Source: Apostichopus californicus (Eukaryota > Echinodermata > Holothuroidea > Aspidochirotida > Stichopodidae). Taken from it: a stretch of DNA of 27,397 nucleotides. Below are positions 1 to 12,137 of the stretch, one piece after another. Where the stretch lies: assembly GCA_020650975.1 (NCBI GenBank), contig JAIPMN010000705.1, forward strand, positions 1 to 27,397, read 5' to 3'. The position numbers and the translations under genes were made by a program. Position 1 is the stretch's first letter. Every line of letters begins with the position of its first letter. Below the pieces are notes generated by a model that was not told the DNA's origin, made no database searches, and saw nothing but the letters and a program-made list of their open reading frames with translations.

Positions 1-370
1 AGCCACCCTGCTGTGTATGTGGATATGATTGTGGCATGTTTCATACACAAAAGTTGCAAATGGTTGTTTCTCTATTTAAGTCCCCATCCTTCCCCACTCC
101 TAGTCCTTCCCCACTCCCACCTTTCCCACCCTTCCAACCTTTCCCACCCTTACTACTTAATGATTTGACCAGTAAGTCATGTACTTGATTCTTCTTCTTT
201 CTCTCAGGTAATCTGGCTACAATGTACTGTGGAGGAACTGAAGATTGGTTTGCAGCATTCTAACTCAACAAGATGGAGAAATACTTTTGAAAGTAGAACA
301 ATTTAGAGAATGTGAGGAGAGATATATTGCAGAAAGTGGTAGATTGTTAGTTCTTTGTTGCTCACAGGTC
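1..370 (+). other. Upstream intron end / 5' UTR of the ARHGAP-like gene
   Basis: No protein domain is visible. Positions 80-155 are a C-rich pyrimidine stretch built from degenerate copies of 'cttccccactcc' and 'tttcccaccctt'. A good splice acceptor (pyrimidines then ctctcag) ends at 207, and a second (gttgctcacag) ends at 367, three bases before the likely start codon. The sequence from 208 to 370 could be 5' UTR exon or intron. The SH3 frame has an in-frame stop at 239-241 and no in-frame ATG before 371. If 208-370 is transcribed into mRNA it carries short upstream ORFs, for example an ATG at 222 running to a stop near 261. Which acceptor is used cannot be decided from sequence alone. Confidence 0.5.
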
Positions 371-865
371 ATGGGGTCAACAATAGTAGAAGCCTTATAT
401 CAATACGACATTGATCTTCCAAATGGCAATAAAGAAACAGTCAGTCCTGGAGACAAATTTAAACTCATAAAAAAGTCGAATGATGATTGGTGGTATGTCC
501 AGTTTGGTGAAACTGGTGCAGCATTTTACCTTCCTGCTTCCTATCTGAAAGAACTCAATCAGAGAACAGCACAAATTGAAGTAACACCACCACCACCATC
601 TGAACAACCAGAAATTGAAGAAAATGGATCCAAGAATAATAGGTTCCTGGATGAGTTGCAGTCAGGCTTAAAGAGACGGGGAAGCGCTCCTCCTGGTTCC
701 TCATTTAGGACTGGCAGCTCATCATCGTCTGCCCGATTCCATCACGAGCCACCGATTCAAGAGACAGATAATGCAGACGAAAATCACAGTGGGCCACATA
801 GACCATCACAGTTGAACGTTCAGAGAGACCATCATGAGAAGAAACCTGGCAAAGAAAGCCCTCAG
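371..865 (+). CDS. Exon 1: SH3 domain and proline/serine-rich linker of an ARHGAP12/27-like Rho GTPase-activating protein (partial gene)
   Basis: This exon encodes the first 165 residues of a RhoGAP adaptor. The start is ATG 371, the first ATG in frame after the stop at 239-241. It leaves only about seven residues before the SH3 domain, like vertebrate ARHGAP12. The SH3 spans about residues 5-62. Visible features are the ALYQYD form of the ALYDY motif (8-13), an acidic RT-loop, the ligand-binding pair in NDDWWYV (37-43), and the 3-10-helix signature YLPASYL (53-59). A PPPP run follows at 73-76, then a hydrophilic, low-complexity linker rich in Ser, Pro, His and Lys. The exon ends at CAG 863-865, followed by donor GTAAAG, in phase 0. 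SH3 domains bind PxxP ligands; a role in targeting the GAP is inferred from the family. The open frame continues to 928 but only as intron read-through. The next partner is exon 2 at 5658. Confidence 0.85.
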
Positions 866-1499
866 GTAAAGCAACTTGGAAAAGAAAGCTATTATAACTC
901 TTGTAAATTTAATGGTCCCTTTCTATTCTGAGGATATCCTGAAAAAATGTTTTATTGCAAGAATGCTCAGAGTACAGTAATTGATTTCTGTAATCAACCC
1001 CAAAATACTCCACAGCTTCCTTGTACAGGTTGAAAGAACATCACAGTTTAATATAACCCCAACCACCAGAATTGTTTCGCAGTTGGAACTTGGCTTGCAG
1101 TATTGTGAAAACCTTTTCTGCTGTGTCATATCAAACAACACTTCCTAGTTATTACAGCACTGCCAAATCATTTCAGATCATTTACCAACATACATCTTGC
1201 ACCCATATATACTTTATAGAAGGAATATTTACCAAAGTCAGATAGGGTATCATGAACTTAAAACAGAGAATTGTTGGTGGTTTATTCCTGGTCTGTACTA
1301 CATAGGCCTACGCCAATGTGGTAGGAAGAATAGGCCAAAGCAAACATTGTTTTAGCTAGAACTGATGAAATTCGGACGGTCAAAAGGGTTCGTCTTAGTC
1401 TTGTGAAGACTTATTTCAATACCAGTAATAACACATTAGCAATTTGCACAATGTTCTAAATTCTAATGGATATGTGATGCTAACCAAGGTTTGTTGTAA

Positions 1500-1660
1500 G
1501 GTTTAGCGTTGTGCGGGATCCTGGTAGTTAAGTGAATCCCGATCCCGATCCCGGTATTGGCTAGTCCCGATCACAGTGCAATGTGTAAATACTACCGAGA
1601 GTGGGAAAACAACCGGTTATTACATTCGTTTCGGTATCATTCCCGAGAATCCTGGACATA
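1500..1660. mobile_element. Possible hAT-like transposon remnant
   Basis: The stretch starts with a 'gttgtgcgggatcctgg' motif and contains the tandem motif 'gatcccgatcccgatcccgg'. It also contains several CpG-bearing words (ctaccgag, aaccggtt, ttcccgag) that stand out from the AT-rich intron. CCCGATC-type subterminal repeats occur in some nonautonomous hAT elements. I could not identify a matching right end or a target-site duplication, so this is only a compositional call. Confidence 0.25.
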
Positions 1661-2972
1661 ACAATATCTACGTGTTACTATATGAAATAAAAAAAAGAAA
1701 ACATGTTATTTTCTGGTGTCTGTGTTCCTAGTTTGAATAACATTCTGATCAATTTACGTACTGGCCTAGACCTTTTTATTAACGAATCAACTTTTCACGT
1801 AGTAATTTGGACCTACTGTAGGCGACACCAAATATCTAACGTCACTTGGGCTCAGCATGTTGTGGGACCTCAAAGTTATTCTGACATTTGTGTTATTTAT
1901 TCTTCCTTCAAACGATGATTGTGAAGGTTCCCATGTATAAAACCTTATCACATGTATTTCACCTCATTTTGATATAATAATTAAAATGATTTAATAAATG
2001 TGAGCCAAGACCGCGGGGAGTACATCCAGCTTAAATCCATCTGAAAGTTGAGGAATTACTAGGTAAGAGGCTTAAACTTTCTGTAGGCTTTAACCCAACA
2101 GTGTGCCTGACTAGACAGTTAGACTAGCATCTGCACCACATTGATGTGGTGTTGACATTTCCTAAACACAAACAATGCATTGATCTTACCATCAAGCCAC
2201 TTTTCATTTGATTTTTGTTCTAATTAACCAGTGGACGCCAAGTAGTGAGGTTGGAATCATTACTCTGCTTCAATCTCTTTAATACAAGAACAGCAAATAC
2301 TCACATGATTTATATTAATACTTCATTATTCTCTTCAAGTCATTTACCTGTACAAGATTAGCCCACAGCAACAATTGTGATGTTAAAAGGTTTTCAAAAT
2401 GTTCAAATGGAAAATGCAATCGAGCTTGAAGAATCCTTGTAACATAACGATTCCATCATATTTGTGTTAGAACAGAATGACATATGTGAGGTGAGGGTCT
2501 TCATCACAAGTATATATACTGTAGATATTATAAATGAAAGTACTGAAACTGCTAGTGTCTAGCTGTAAGATTTATACCATCTCTTATGGAATTAAATCTT
2601 CTGCCTTGTACACAGAATGTTAATAATACTGAACATTGAATTTATGATAACAAATTGAAAGTGTTTTGTAAAGTGCCGATACAGTCGTGCTTGATACACA
2701 TCCTTGAAAACATCCTGTAACCTTCAGAAGCAGCATGGATATGTTTATTTATATGTGAGTAAATGATAGCCATATGTGATAATCAATAGCTAGTTGTTTC
2801 CTTTAACTTGATTGAGTAACCTTAATTCTTTCACTTTCAAGTATAGATATGACCAGTTACTTGGAACTGATTAACAATGTTTACCATGAGCACACTTCAT
2901 CGCAACAGATCTATCTTCCATTATGGTTGTCTCCATACTTAGTACAATGGGGGTGATGGTATCCTGGTATGG

Positions 2973-2992
2973 TGAGGGGGATGGGGGGGGGG
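2973..2992 (+). repeat. Poly-G-rich tract
   Basis: A G-rich segment (ggtgagggggatggggggggggta) lies inside intron 1. It is one of several G runs in the window and could join a G-quadruplex. Confidence 0.6.
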
Positions 2993-5551
2993 TAACTACT
3001 GTAGAGAGTCTGTGTATGGATGGTTTAGGTTTTTTTCAAGGGTGGGTTGACCTTTGGTTTCCCCCTCTCTTTTGGTTTCCCGACATGGAAACCAATTGAG
3101 TCACTTTCAGCTACCTAGCAAACTTTTAGGGGGACTGTGGATATATAACGAGGATTGCAAAGTCGGTAATTACTATGACGGTTTGATTCCTCTAACACGG
3201 CAACATACAGAAACACTGTACTCAAAGCCAAAGACTTTGTTGTTTGGCCAGTGTAGTCTATGCATGCTTAAGTTCTTTCAGAGAGATTAACTATAGACTT
3301 CTGATCCTGGATTAATTTTTAGGTTACTTTGATGGCAGGATTTTTGTGAACCTTCTTCATCCTTTATTCTTTGAGCAACGGTACACTTGATGAACTGCTG
3401 AGTGCAGCATTCATTAATAATATAGCAGAAGTGTATCAGGAAATGGCATTCATAATTAAAAACATGCTCAATTATTAGTTGGTTTCATTCTTTCAGTTTT
3501 CCTACCTGAATTTTTGGCTCAATCATTATCTTTGATATAGACAAAAATAATGATGTACATATACAGTTCTACACACTATTTAACCTCGTTTTAAAGGAGG
3601 GTTTGAGGTTATTGTTTGGTATAATATGGGTGAGATTATCCAATCAGGTTCATGAAATGAGTGAGACAAACATATTTCAGGTCAGTTGCCATGGCGATGT
3701 CTCCCTTTGCTAGTGCATAATTGTTTCAGCAAAATTCACCAACCTCTAAAAAACAAATGCTAACAGGATGTTGTTCTGTGAATCACAAATTATTAATTTT
3801 TTTCCCCAGGCATCTTCTAGCATCTGGAGTAGCTCAAGTTACCCTCAATCGATTTCTTTTCTTTTCTATTCATATTTTTATGGTCAAACTAAATTGTTGG
3901 TATAAAATTGCCAGTATTTTGTTTCGTCAAAAGCACTTCAATGTTTGACAACATATAGACAAACACCACCTAGATATATCATATTAAGTGTAAATAAAGT
4001 ATATACTAAAATACTAAAATAGCAGCCCTATTTACCAGGCTGAAAACATTAGACTTACTCAAGTCTTCAGACTATTTCAGTATAAACATTTCCTTTGTGG
4101 CAATTGTGTAAAATACATCTTTATCATATAGGTTTCAAGTGTTGGCTGAATCTCAGTTTGCTTGAAAGTATAGAGAGCTACAGTATATCCAGAAGTACCA
4201 AATTACCAATATTCCTCATGTTCGACAAATCAACCATAGTCGGTTTTGACCATCTTGTACAGTAGGAATGTCAGCAGTGTTACTGTATCTAACACTGTTA
4301 CATCAATTAACTTGCAGTGAGTCAGTGATTGCCATTGTACATTCTTGACAACACAACATTCTAGTTCATTGTATGGCAATCATAGCATGCTTACTATACT
4401 TTCTATGTGTATAGGTTTAACTTTGTTGTTTGTCAAGTATTGGAATTCAAGCACTTCATGCCAAAATGTAACTTATTTATAAAAGTCAAGGAGATTTAGT
4501 TTTGTAATATTTAAACAAGTTCAAAATTTAAATTAACCAGGAAATATTGGTCAATCAAGTGAGCTTCCGTTGGCCTCTCGATTGAAACAGAATGTCAATC
4601 ATGGATGATGCGCTGCAGTATCAACATACTTTGCTATACTTCTGAGTTATGACAGACTCTTCTCCTGAAGAAATAGAATTTGAAAAGAGAAATTACAATT
4701 TTACTGCACAGTGAAAGTAAAAATGTCTGAGGAATTGCAAACCTGATAACAATATTACCCTGGATTTAGGCTGAAAGCTTTGGAGAATGAAATTGGTTGG
4801 GCTTAATTTAGGTATACCTCTGTTGTCGAATGCAGGAGTAACTCCATCACATTTTGCAGCTGCCCAGCATCGTTTTTATGATTTTATTAGGGAGATTTTC
4901 TTTTGGTCTAGTGATCACATGGCTGAAATGATTTGGATCAAACCCTATGATTCATATAGAAACAACTTTGGAGGAAGGAGTTAGTAGTTCTGACAAAAAC
5001 TGATCAAGGAAAGTGCATTGCTTCTATTGATATTATTAAATCACAGGTCATAGTGTTAACTATATGAGTCACACATGGCTGAATACCTAGTGCTTCAACA
5101 CTCAACTTTTATTTAAGGACTGTGATTGTTTTGGTGTTGATTGTTTGAATATTGGTATTCTGTGATCCAGGAAGAATAAAAGAGACGATAAAGTGTTGGG
5201 TGTATCTTGCTGTAGTAAATTCATTGAAGCATACTTGTTGTGGAAACAGTATTTGTTTTGTGGGGGTGTCAATGGTAGTAAAGTACAAAATTCAAGTTAC
5301 TTAAAGCATTACATGTATGTGGGATACAGAAGGCCTTTTATTGCTTGTTGGAATTTGAACACATTGAAACATTGTACACAGAGAAGAACAGGTGCTCGTG
5401 AGGAATACAGATATATGCCACAGCACAAACTAGGCGGGAGATCTTGAAACACCTTCAATAATTGAATATTTTGCTCTTCAGGAATTAAAGTTTGAAACAT
5501 TTCAGAGCTTCTGTTCCAAGACATTTTAGGATTTTGATTTGGTTGTTTTAG

Positions 5552-5588
5552 AATGCCCGAACTTGAAGCACTTCTAATGGAATGCCGT
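5552..5588 (+). other. Candidate alternative exon encoding a short N-terminus (MPELEALLMECR)
   Basis: A strong acceptor (ttttgatttggttgttttag) ends at 5551 and an excellent donor, GTGAGT, starts at 5589. The 37 bases between hold an ATG at 5553 and 12 codons that end in phase 0, matching exon 2 at 5658. Spliced after exon 1 it would hit a stop at once (phase-0 reading: AAT GCC CGA ACT TGA). It therefore fits either a start exon for transcripts lacking the SH3 exon, or a frame-breaking poison exon. The same ATG frame also reads straight through into exon 2 without a stop, so an extended, SH3-less exon 2 is another possibility. Coding use is inferred only from splice signals. Confidence 0.3.
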
Positions 5589-5657
5589 GTGAGTCCCTTG
5601 TACATGCGCAGTTTCTCCTTGACAAGCTTCTCTACTTTTAATTTCTCTCCTGAAAAG

Positions 5658-5819
5658 TCTCCCGAACATGAACCACCAGGGTACCCAAGTGGTGACCCAT
5701 CAAGTGGGGAGTGGAAAGAACTGACCGATCAGCAGGGGAGAAAATATTACTTCAACCAGAACACCAGGCAGACACAATGGGAAGCACCAAGAGGGTACAG
5801 GCCTACACCGATGGTTAGG
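5658..5819 (+). CDS. Exon 2: first WW domain of the ARHGAP12/27-like protein
   Basis: The exon has 54 codons and is phase 0 at both ends. The acceptor is the pyrimidine-rich tctctacttttaatttctctcctgaaaag and the donor is a perfect GTAAGT at 5820. It encodes a short Pro/Gly/Ser linker (SPEHEPPGYPSGDPSSG) and then a canonical WW domain. The first Trp is exon residue 19 (GEWKEL), the aromatic strand is GRKYYFN (27-33), the second Trp is residue 41, and the closing Pro is residue 44 (WEAP). The 22-residue Trp-Trp spacing is normal for WW domains. WW domains bind PPxY or related proline motifs. An upstream acceptor at 5679/5680 was considered, but it would break the frame with exon 1. Confidence 0.88.
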
Positions 5820-7728
5820 GTAAGTTGCATCTTTTACATTTGGCTTCCTTAGTTGGATCATGGTAGGGATTAGATATAATGTAGGGTAGAGCTAGAGACT
5901 GATAGCCCCACCAGACATGTTATAAATAATAATAATAATATCTAGCTATGGGTTGGTTGATAACATTGGACTAAGTTGTAACACTTTCAGGTTAGTAATG
6001 GAAGTACAGTGTTTGGTATATATATAGTATATCAGTGTTCACAATTCTGTGTTGTGTTGCAAAGAGTGTTGAATGATATTTACCAACAGGAAATTTTAAT
6101 TTCAACAGTTACAGTATGATTGATGAATTGTGCACAACTGGAAGGGTAATTTTACAACTGTTTCAAGAATCATGCTGAGAATTAAACTCTATAATTATGA
6201 CAGTTAATTAAATCAAAGAATATCATAAGTCATTTAAGCTCATTCCGACTGCCCACCATTTGACCAAACAAACTGGATAGTCTGCCATCCATCTTTCTCG
6301 TTTACCACATATTTATTGTATTTACTTTGTTTCCTTGCTTACCTGTCTCCACATAAACTCAACACTCTGGCTGTACTGTACACTCTCTATGTTTCCACAG
6401 TCAATGGCCTCTCTTCTCTGCCATCTTTCTTTGAACTCCAAGGTTTAACACTCACATTGTTACATCTTTCTTTCTCCTGTTACCACCCACATTGTTATAT
6501 AGCTAGGTGTTCACTATGGATTTAACAATCTTACACAAACATCAAGGAGTTAAGATACTGTGCAGCTTGATATAGAAGCTTCAGTGAAAATTCAAATTCT
6601 ATATTACCAGAAAGAATAAATGAATTATAAACCTTCACTGATCTGATCATTCTTGTCCTTATGCTTTGCCACTCCCTTCACTATGCTAACTGTGTCATTG
6701 ATCATTTTATTGATAATTTTGTGTGCAATTGAATATATTTTTTACTAATGTTTGGAAAGTAAAATCTGTCATGTAGTGTATAAGCACTTTTTTCACAGAA
6801 TTGCACAAAAAAATATAATAAAAACATAATGCCAGGACTGCATTGAATGTAATCTTTACTATGTCATATATTGTGGTAAACAGAATATCTTTGTAAAATG
6901 AAGAATTTCTGTGAAAATACTACATTATATGTAAACTATAGCATCTGCACAGAGAGTAATGGTTTATGGGTAATATCATTATTTGACTAACGGGCGTCAT
7001 TCTAACCTTCCCTCAGCTGAGTATATTTATTCTTTATGATAAACAACCCTAGCAATCAAACTGTATATGAGATAAGAGGTTATTTAGCTGTACTTCAAAT
7101 GACTTCACATACATGTGGTTCTTACTTCCTTAAAGTTACCTACCCCAACATTACTGTACACTATATGTTCATTTCATATTGAAAGGAAACATGAAAACTT
7201 GATAAGAATATTCCATGGAGATCATACTTTAAGATAAATCAGACCCAAATTCAGAATAATGGAAGTTTTTCTTCTTTAGCTCTTCCCAGATTTGATTCCA
7301 AAGCTAAAAGCTTTCTCTGATTCGAATGGCTTACTGGGATTAGGTTAAGCTGTATTCTTTACAAACAAAACATTAATTTGCTCATTCTCTGCAAAAGAAC
7401 TAAATTTTCCTTCAAAAAAGAAATACCTTATCATAACAATGTGATTACAACGTAACTGTTTCTAGACACAGAGTGAGTAGGCTTCGGAATGGGATGCACA
7501 TGTTCAATAATGTTTTGAACAAGAAAAACAAAGGCAGGTGATGTTTACATTTGGATATTTTGTCACTCGGAACCTGAAGCTAGGCCAACATGTGGGCAAG
7601 TACTGTAGGTATATGGTCATGATTGTGTGATCCCATAGTACATGTTAGTGATTATTTATAGATTATTTAGACCATTGAGATAGGTACAGTATCTCTTTGC
7701 TTGTGTTAATAATGGATGAATAATGAGG

Positions 7729-7893
7729 ATTTACTTCGCTCCTCTCTTACCTGTCTCTCACTCCACAATTGCACTTTCCTATCTACCTAACTACACATTT
7801 GGAAACGTTTTAGCACTGCGCCCTCGCTTCCTGGGCCACGCCCACTAATTCCTCCTTCCGTATCTACCACCCGAAAGTAGACTACACGTAACA
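7729..7893. repeat. Dispersed intronic repeat, copy B
   Basis: It shares an ordered series of words with the segment at 10604-10760: tttacttcgctcc, cttacctgtctc, ttttarcactg, ccctc, taccac, and tacacgt. Alignment by eye extends over about 160 bp with gaps. A fainter third copy (tttactttgtttccttgcttacctgtctcc) begins near 6321. It is probably a degraded transposable element. I cannot assign a class because no terminal repeats or target-site duplications were recognised. Confidence 0.5.
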
Positions 7894-8176
7894 GAGTGTA
7901 TTCTTTATTGTAAGTTTGGAATATCGGTAAGTTTAACACAGTGGGATGATGATAATACAGGTTATCTTTCTGTACGGTGCAGGTTTACCGATTCACATAA
8001 TACTGTATACCAGAGTCAGTAAGTTTAGCACCAGTGGGATGATGAATACAGTGTATACCAGAGACTGTCATGTAGCATGGTCACATGATTTGTGTTTTCC
8101 AGTAGTGATCATCTCTATTAATGAGAACCTGTCTCTGGATATGCTCATTTCAGACATAGACCATAAGATCATTAAT

Positions 8177-8289
8177 GGGGAGATATGGGCTTGTTATCCA
8201 TGTTCCTTATTTTTATTAACCCCTCAGATGTCTATTGTAATTGCATGGTCCGTATATCATCTGATGCTCGGATTGCAAAATATCTCCCC
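8177..8289. repeat. Short inverted repeat (10-bp arms)
   Basis: The word ggggagatat at 8177-8186 is mirrored by atatctcccc at 8280-8289, and TTAA occurs just outside both arms. It could be a tiny foldback element or chance. Confidence 0.3.
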
Positions 8290-9494
8290 TTAACCTTGCA
8301 ATTCTTCTGAAAGTAAATTAAGGAGACCATAGATTATGATTTTAAGACTGTGTTTTGAAACATGCAGTGAGAGTTTCTTCTCTGTGTCTTTGGGAGATGA
8401 AGCTTTTTATGTTGGAGGGGAGAAGTCTTAAATCTGAGTGTTTACTGGTGCCTTGTACAGCTCTGTAGGTACCTGGGACTGATAATTATCACTCCTTCAA
8501 GACCCTAAACATCTTGTTTAAAATTCTCCAGGATGGCAATTACTTAGACGTTGCAAGAATGACCATTATTTGATTTTAACTTCGACCTTTCCAGCTTACT
8601 GCTCTAAATGCTCAGTGAAAATAACACCGTTCTATGCAATTGTCATATTATTAATAATCATTTATATTGAGTTCTCTGTTGTTAAACATTTTGAGCTGAA
8701 TAAAAATTGCCAGATTTTTCAACGAGTCCGTAGATTCTACAAACTTCACTCAAAATTTGCAAGCCCCGTCCAACAGATCATGCGCCAATCAAATCTCTCT
8801 GACGACCGTTAGGCATAGGACTTAAGAGGGGACAATACCAGTATATATAGGTTACATTTTGTGTAATGAACATGCTAATATGGGCGGTCGCAGTGATTTT
8901 ACTGTAAAACCGTAAATCGTTTGCACCATAAGGGGAACAGAAAATTCATTCCTTTCTTTCCGTTGCGACAGCTTTTCTCCATTAAACCCACCTGGTCAGA
9001 GTGCATTTAGAATAAGAAACATTGAATCTGTTTCGGAAGTTTGTTTTCCGAAATTCATCAGCAAACACGTAATGAGACATAAACTATTTTAAAGTTCCTC
9101 GTTGCTTTAACCTTCAGCTAGAAGACTGCTAAAATCTTAAAATTGCCAGAAAACGTTTTAACCTGATTTACCTTGATAGTTGGAGTGCAGATAACTGCAA
9201 ATTTTAAAATCAAATAATATTGTTGAATTTTGGAGATAAGGTTGATACACTGACTGCAGATGGTTTGCAGATCTACTGTATGTGTGACTCTAGTACAACT
9301 TTAGTCTATCCAGTAACAACAACCTCTTGATGTAGTACAGTGCCTTTAATTGTGTACAGTGAAGCATGAATTCACATCCATCTTCCAACTAAATTATTCC
9401 TACCACTCTTGAGATACTTAAATGTATGGTAGTCACCAAAGAGCTTGCATTGTATCTGAAACTGTAAAATATGTTGCTTGTAGAATGACCAGAC

Positions 9495-9518
9495 ATGGCT
9501 GATTTAGGAATTAAAAAG
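9495..9518 (+). other. Candidate alternative first coding exon (MADLGIKK)
   Basis: ATG at 9495 opens eight codons that end exactly at a GTAAGG donor (9519) in phase 0, the phase needed to join exon 3. An in-frame stop (TGA 9486-9488) precedes it, so it could not be an internal phase-0 exon. It could only work as a start exon from an internal promoter, giving a protein without SH3 and WW1. The evidence is the donor and the phase alone. Confidence 0.2.
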
Positions 9519-9790
9519 GTAAGGTGTTTGTTCACTGTTTTTCAGATCTTTATTTTGCTATGCAGAGGATCTAATTATCGTACATATTTTGACATTCTTG
9601 TTTTTTTGCAAAGAATTGGAGGACAGTTTTCATCATCATCATAACAAACTGTATTAATATTGCTCTGTCACAGTAATATTTGACTATTTGAGGCTTTTGT
9701 CCATATGGTGCCTACAGTGATAGGCAAGTACACTGTGTAGCAATACCAACACTTATTGGAAGTTAGGTAAATTTATAACTGGTAATGGAA

Positions 9791-9919
9791 AGGATAAGTT
9801 GGTAGTTGGAAGGATAAGGAGGATAAGTTGGTAGTTGGAAGGATAAGGAGGATAAGTTGGTAGTTGGAAGGATAAGGAGGATAAGTTGGTAGTTGGAAGG
9901 ATAAGGAGGTAGTTGGAAG
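9791..9919 (+). repeat. 29-bp minisatellite, about 4.4 copies
   Basis: The purine-rich unit is ggataagttggtagttgg followed by aaggataagga. Copies are nearly identical and the last is truncated (aaggaggtagttggaagg), which suggests recent expansion. Confidence 0.9.
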
Positions 9920-10603
9920 GGAAGGGAAAAGGGGAATGGGAGACGAAATAAGTACTGACTGAATTAGTATTCTAGCAAAAGGGTAAGGATCTTTAGTTCC
10001 ATACCAAGGATCATTTTGAATTTGGGGACAAAATGAGAAACTTTTTATAAGCTACAGTTGGAGCAAAAGCTAGGTTACTTTTATAGCCTTAAGTGTTTTC
10101 ACCTATAGCTGTGAAAGAAAAAAAGATTTGAACTCAATTTGAAATTTATGAAATGAAGAAGAAGAGAAGTTTAGAATTGTGTGCTAGTGTTCTATTGAAT
10201 AGCTGTTAATGGTCATGGTATTTGTAGTATGTTGGTCATATCATGGTGACTTTATAGTATCACAAAGATCTTTGTCACCTGCGCCTACTCTTATCCAGCT
10301 GTTTCTGATCATTAACTTACTTTCTAAATTAACTGTTAAATACTGTTTGCAGAGCTACTGTAAATCAGACATTCTTAACGTATATAATTTGTGTATTATG
10401 ATCTTGGATACAATATAGAAATTTAACAAGAATTGTACCAAACATGGGTAGCTTGCTTGATAAATCTACTGCTACCAGCATATGTAGTCTTTGTGAGACA
10501 TCGTAGATAGAGTATGCGTGGAACAGTTACCAACAGTACTACTACAATACTATTGTACGTATGATACATGAACATTCACAGCATCATGAAAATGTACATT
10601 GTA

Positions 10604-10760
10604 AATTTACTTCGCTCCCCGCTTACCTGTCTCCCCACAACCTTAGCACCGCATTCTACCGTGTCTAGTATGCCCTGGTAATCTTTTAACACTGTGCACC
10701 CTCACTGACCTCCAGTGACCTTCTTATTTTACCACTCAAAGTGTCTTACACGTTTTCGTA
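10604..10760. repeat. Dispersed intronic repeat, copy C
   Basis: This is a diverged relative of 7729-7893, starting with tttacttcgctcc and ending near tacacgttttcg. The CpG-richer block that follows (10790-11240) may belong to the same longer element. Confidence 0.5.
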
Positions 10761-10789
10761 TTGGGAAAAATTTTTCTTTGAAATTCGCC

Positions 10790-11240
10790 CGGAATACCTT
10801 GGATTAATACGCTAGAGGTTCCTTATAGGAGTTCTAGACTTCCAACGATCTTTTCCAGCCTGATAAGTATCCTTTTCTTGTAGGGAAGGGAGTTTTGGGG
10901 GCTGTTTTTTAGTGTGCACTCTCGCCCATGCGTTCGTTTTTTGTTAGCGTAACGTTGTTTTCTCAGGTAGTAGTTCTGCGAAACTACTTCGTTCGTTTGC
11001 CTTTCCCGCCTTGTTTACTCGGATAGGCATTTGTTCTCTTGTATACATGTTTTTCAGCTCTTATACTTCTCTTAAGATGTTTGCTTGTTTCATGTACTTT
11101 TTACGCTTTTTAGTGTTGGTTTAACTTTTGTAGCGTAGTTGTGTCACGTTCCCCTATCCCATACTAGCGGGATAGGCGGTTCGTTTACGTTGTTGTTTTC
11201 TTGTTCATGTTAGGGCGGGAGTAACATTGAACTCATTTAT
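10790..11240. other. CpG-richer block with two hairpins, possible transposon fragment
   Basis: The composition differs from the flanking AT-rich intron, with repeated cgttcgtt, taacgttg and gttcgttt words. Two small perfect hairpins are visible: agtagtt/aactact (10969-10988) and cctatccc/gggatagg (11153-11176, 8-bp loop). No open frame of note was found. It may be a transposon tail, but the class is unknown. Confidence 0.3.
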
Positions 11241-11254
11241 GGATGTGTTTTCTC

Positions 11255-11320
11255 TTATATTCTCATATTTTCACGTATATATATTCTTATATTCTCATAT
11301 ATTCACGTATATATTTTCAT
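11255..11320 (+). repeat. AT-rich tandem duplication
   Basis: Two copies of an approximately 31-bp unit of the form tcttatattctcatat then tcacgtatatat, followed by a partial third. Confidence 0.6.
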
Positions 11321-12137
11321 GTATTAAAAAATGACCGGTGAATACCTGGTGTTCATATATATACAGACTGACATCTTTATCTAAGATTTGTGAAATGACC
11401 AAGATGTTGGTATTCACTATTCAGCAATATCTCAAATTAAAACACAAAATTAAAATATATAGTAATTATACAAATCAAGATTGAACAATGACTGTGAATT
11501 GTAAATAGTTGAAGGAAGAAAGAACGTATTGACAACAAAGAGATTTCAAAGTAGTGACCATACAGGGGATCTGTTTGTAACAAATTATGAAATAATCAAT
11601 TAATTTCATAAGCAATGCCTTGTTATCATTTGAGATTCAAACTCTGGTCTCTACATAAAAATTGTGTAATATAGTGAAGTATGTTTTGTGTAATATTTTC
11701 TCAGATACTAGTGGAGAAAGTTACATTTCCTATTCCATAGCTGTGATTCTAGCTTCAACCAATTGTTATTCACCCACCTCCCCTTCTTCATTGTTTAGAC
11801 AACAATGACATTCATTTTGTTAGAAGTGCCTTTCCCGGTTACCATAGTTACAGCACCCTTTCAAAGGTAGGCGTTGCCTTCACTTTACAACAATGCTTTC
11901 AAAGAACACTGATTTCAAATCAAAAATTCAAATTTTGTTTTTCTTTATCTTCTGTTATTTCATTCCTAACTTTATGAAACTTAACATGGAAGTTTAATGG
12001 TGTGTGTCTATTTTTTTCCTCAAAGATTTGATTCCGATTGATAACTTGATAAGGTAGACAGAAACAGTGTTATTCACATGTTGTATTGTTGAACTCACCA
12101 AACCTCTTAATTATCAGAAATACCTATGACAGCTGAA

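Larger units (their letters stand above)
866..5657 (+). other. Intron 1 (about 4.8 kb)
   Basis: The intron begins GTAAAG and ends ctcctgaaaag. It is AT-rich, unique-looking sequence with no recognisable domain in the short open frames it contains. Contents worth noting are a CCCGATC-rich patch at about 1500-1660, a poly-G run at 2973-2992, and a possible alternative exon at 5552-5588 (both described separately). The open frames at 3054-3290, 3721-3948, 4787-4984 and 5193-5447 look like chance frames: no known motif, no flanking splice consensus, and ordinary intron composition. Confidence 0.7.

Noticed and set aside
5193-5447. 84-codon open frame just before WW1, and its minus-strand counterpart at 5309-5605
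   Set aside because: They lack domain similarity, and the plus frame ends before the WW exon without a donor.
7946-8293. 115-codon hydrophobic open frame
   Set aside because: No domain or coding-like codon bias was recognised, it contains an internal duplication, and it lies in an intron without splice signals around it.
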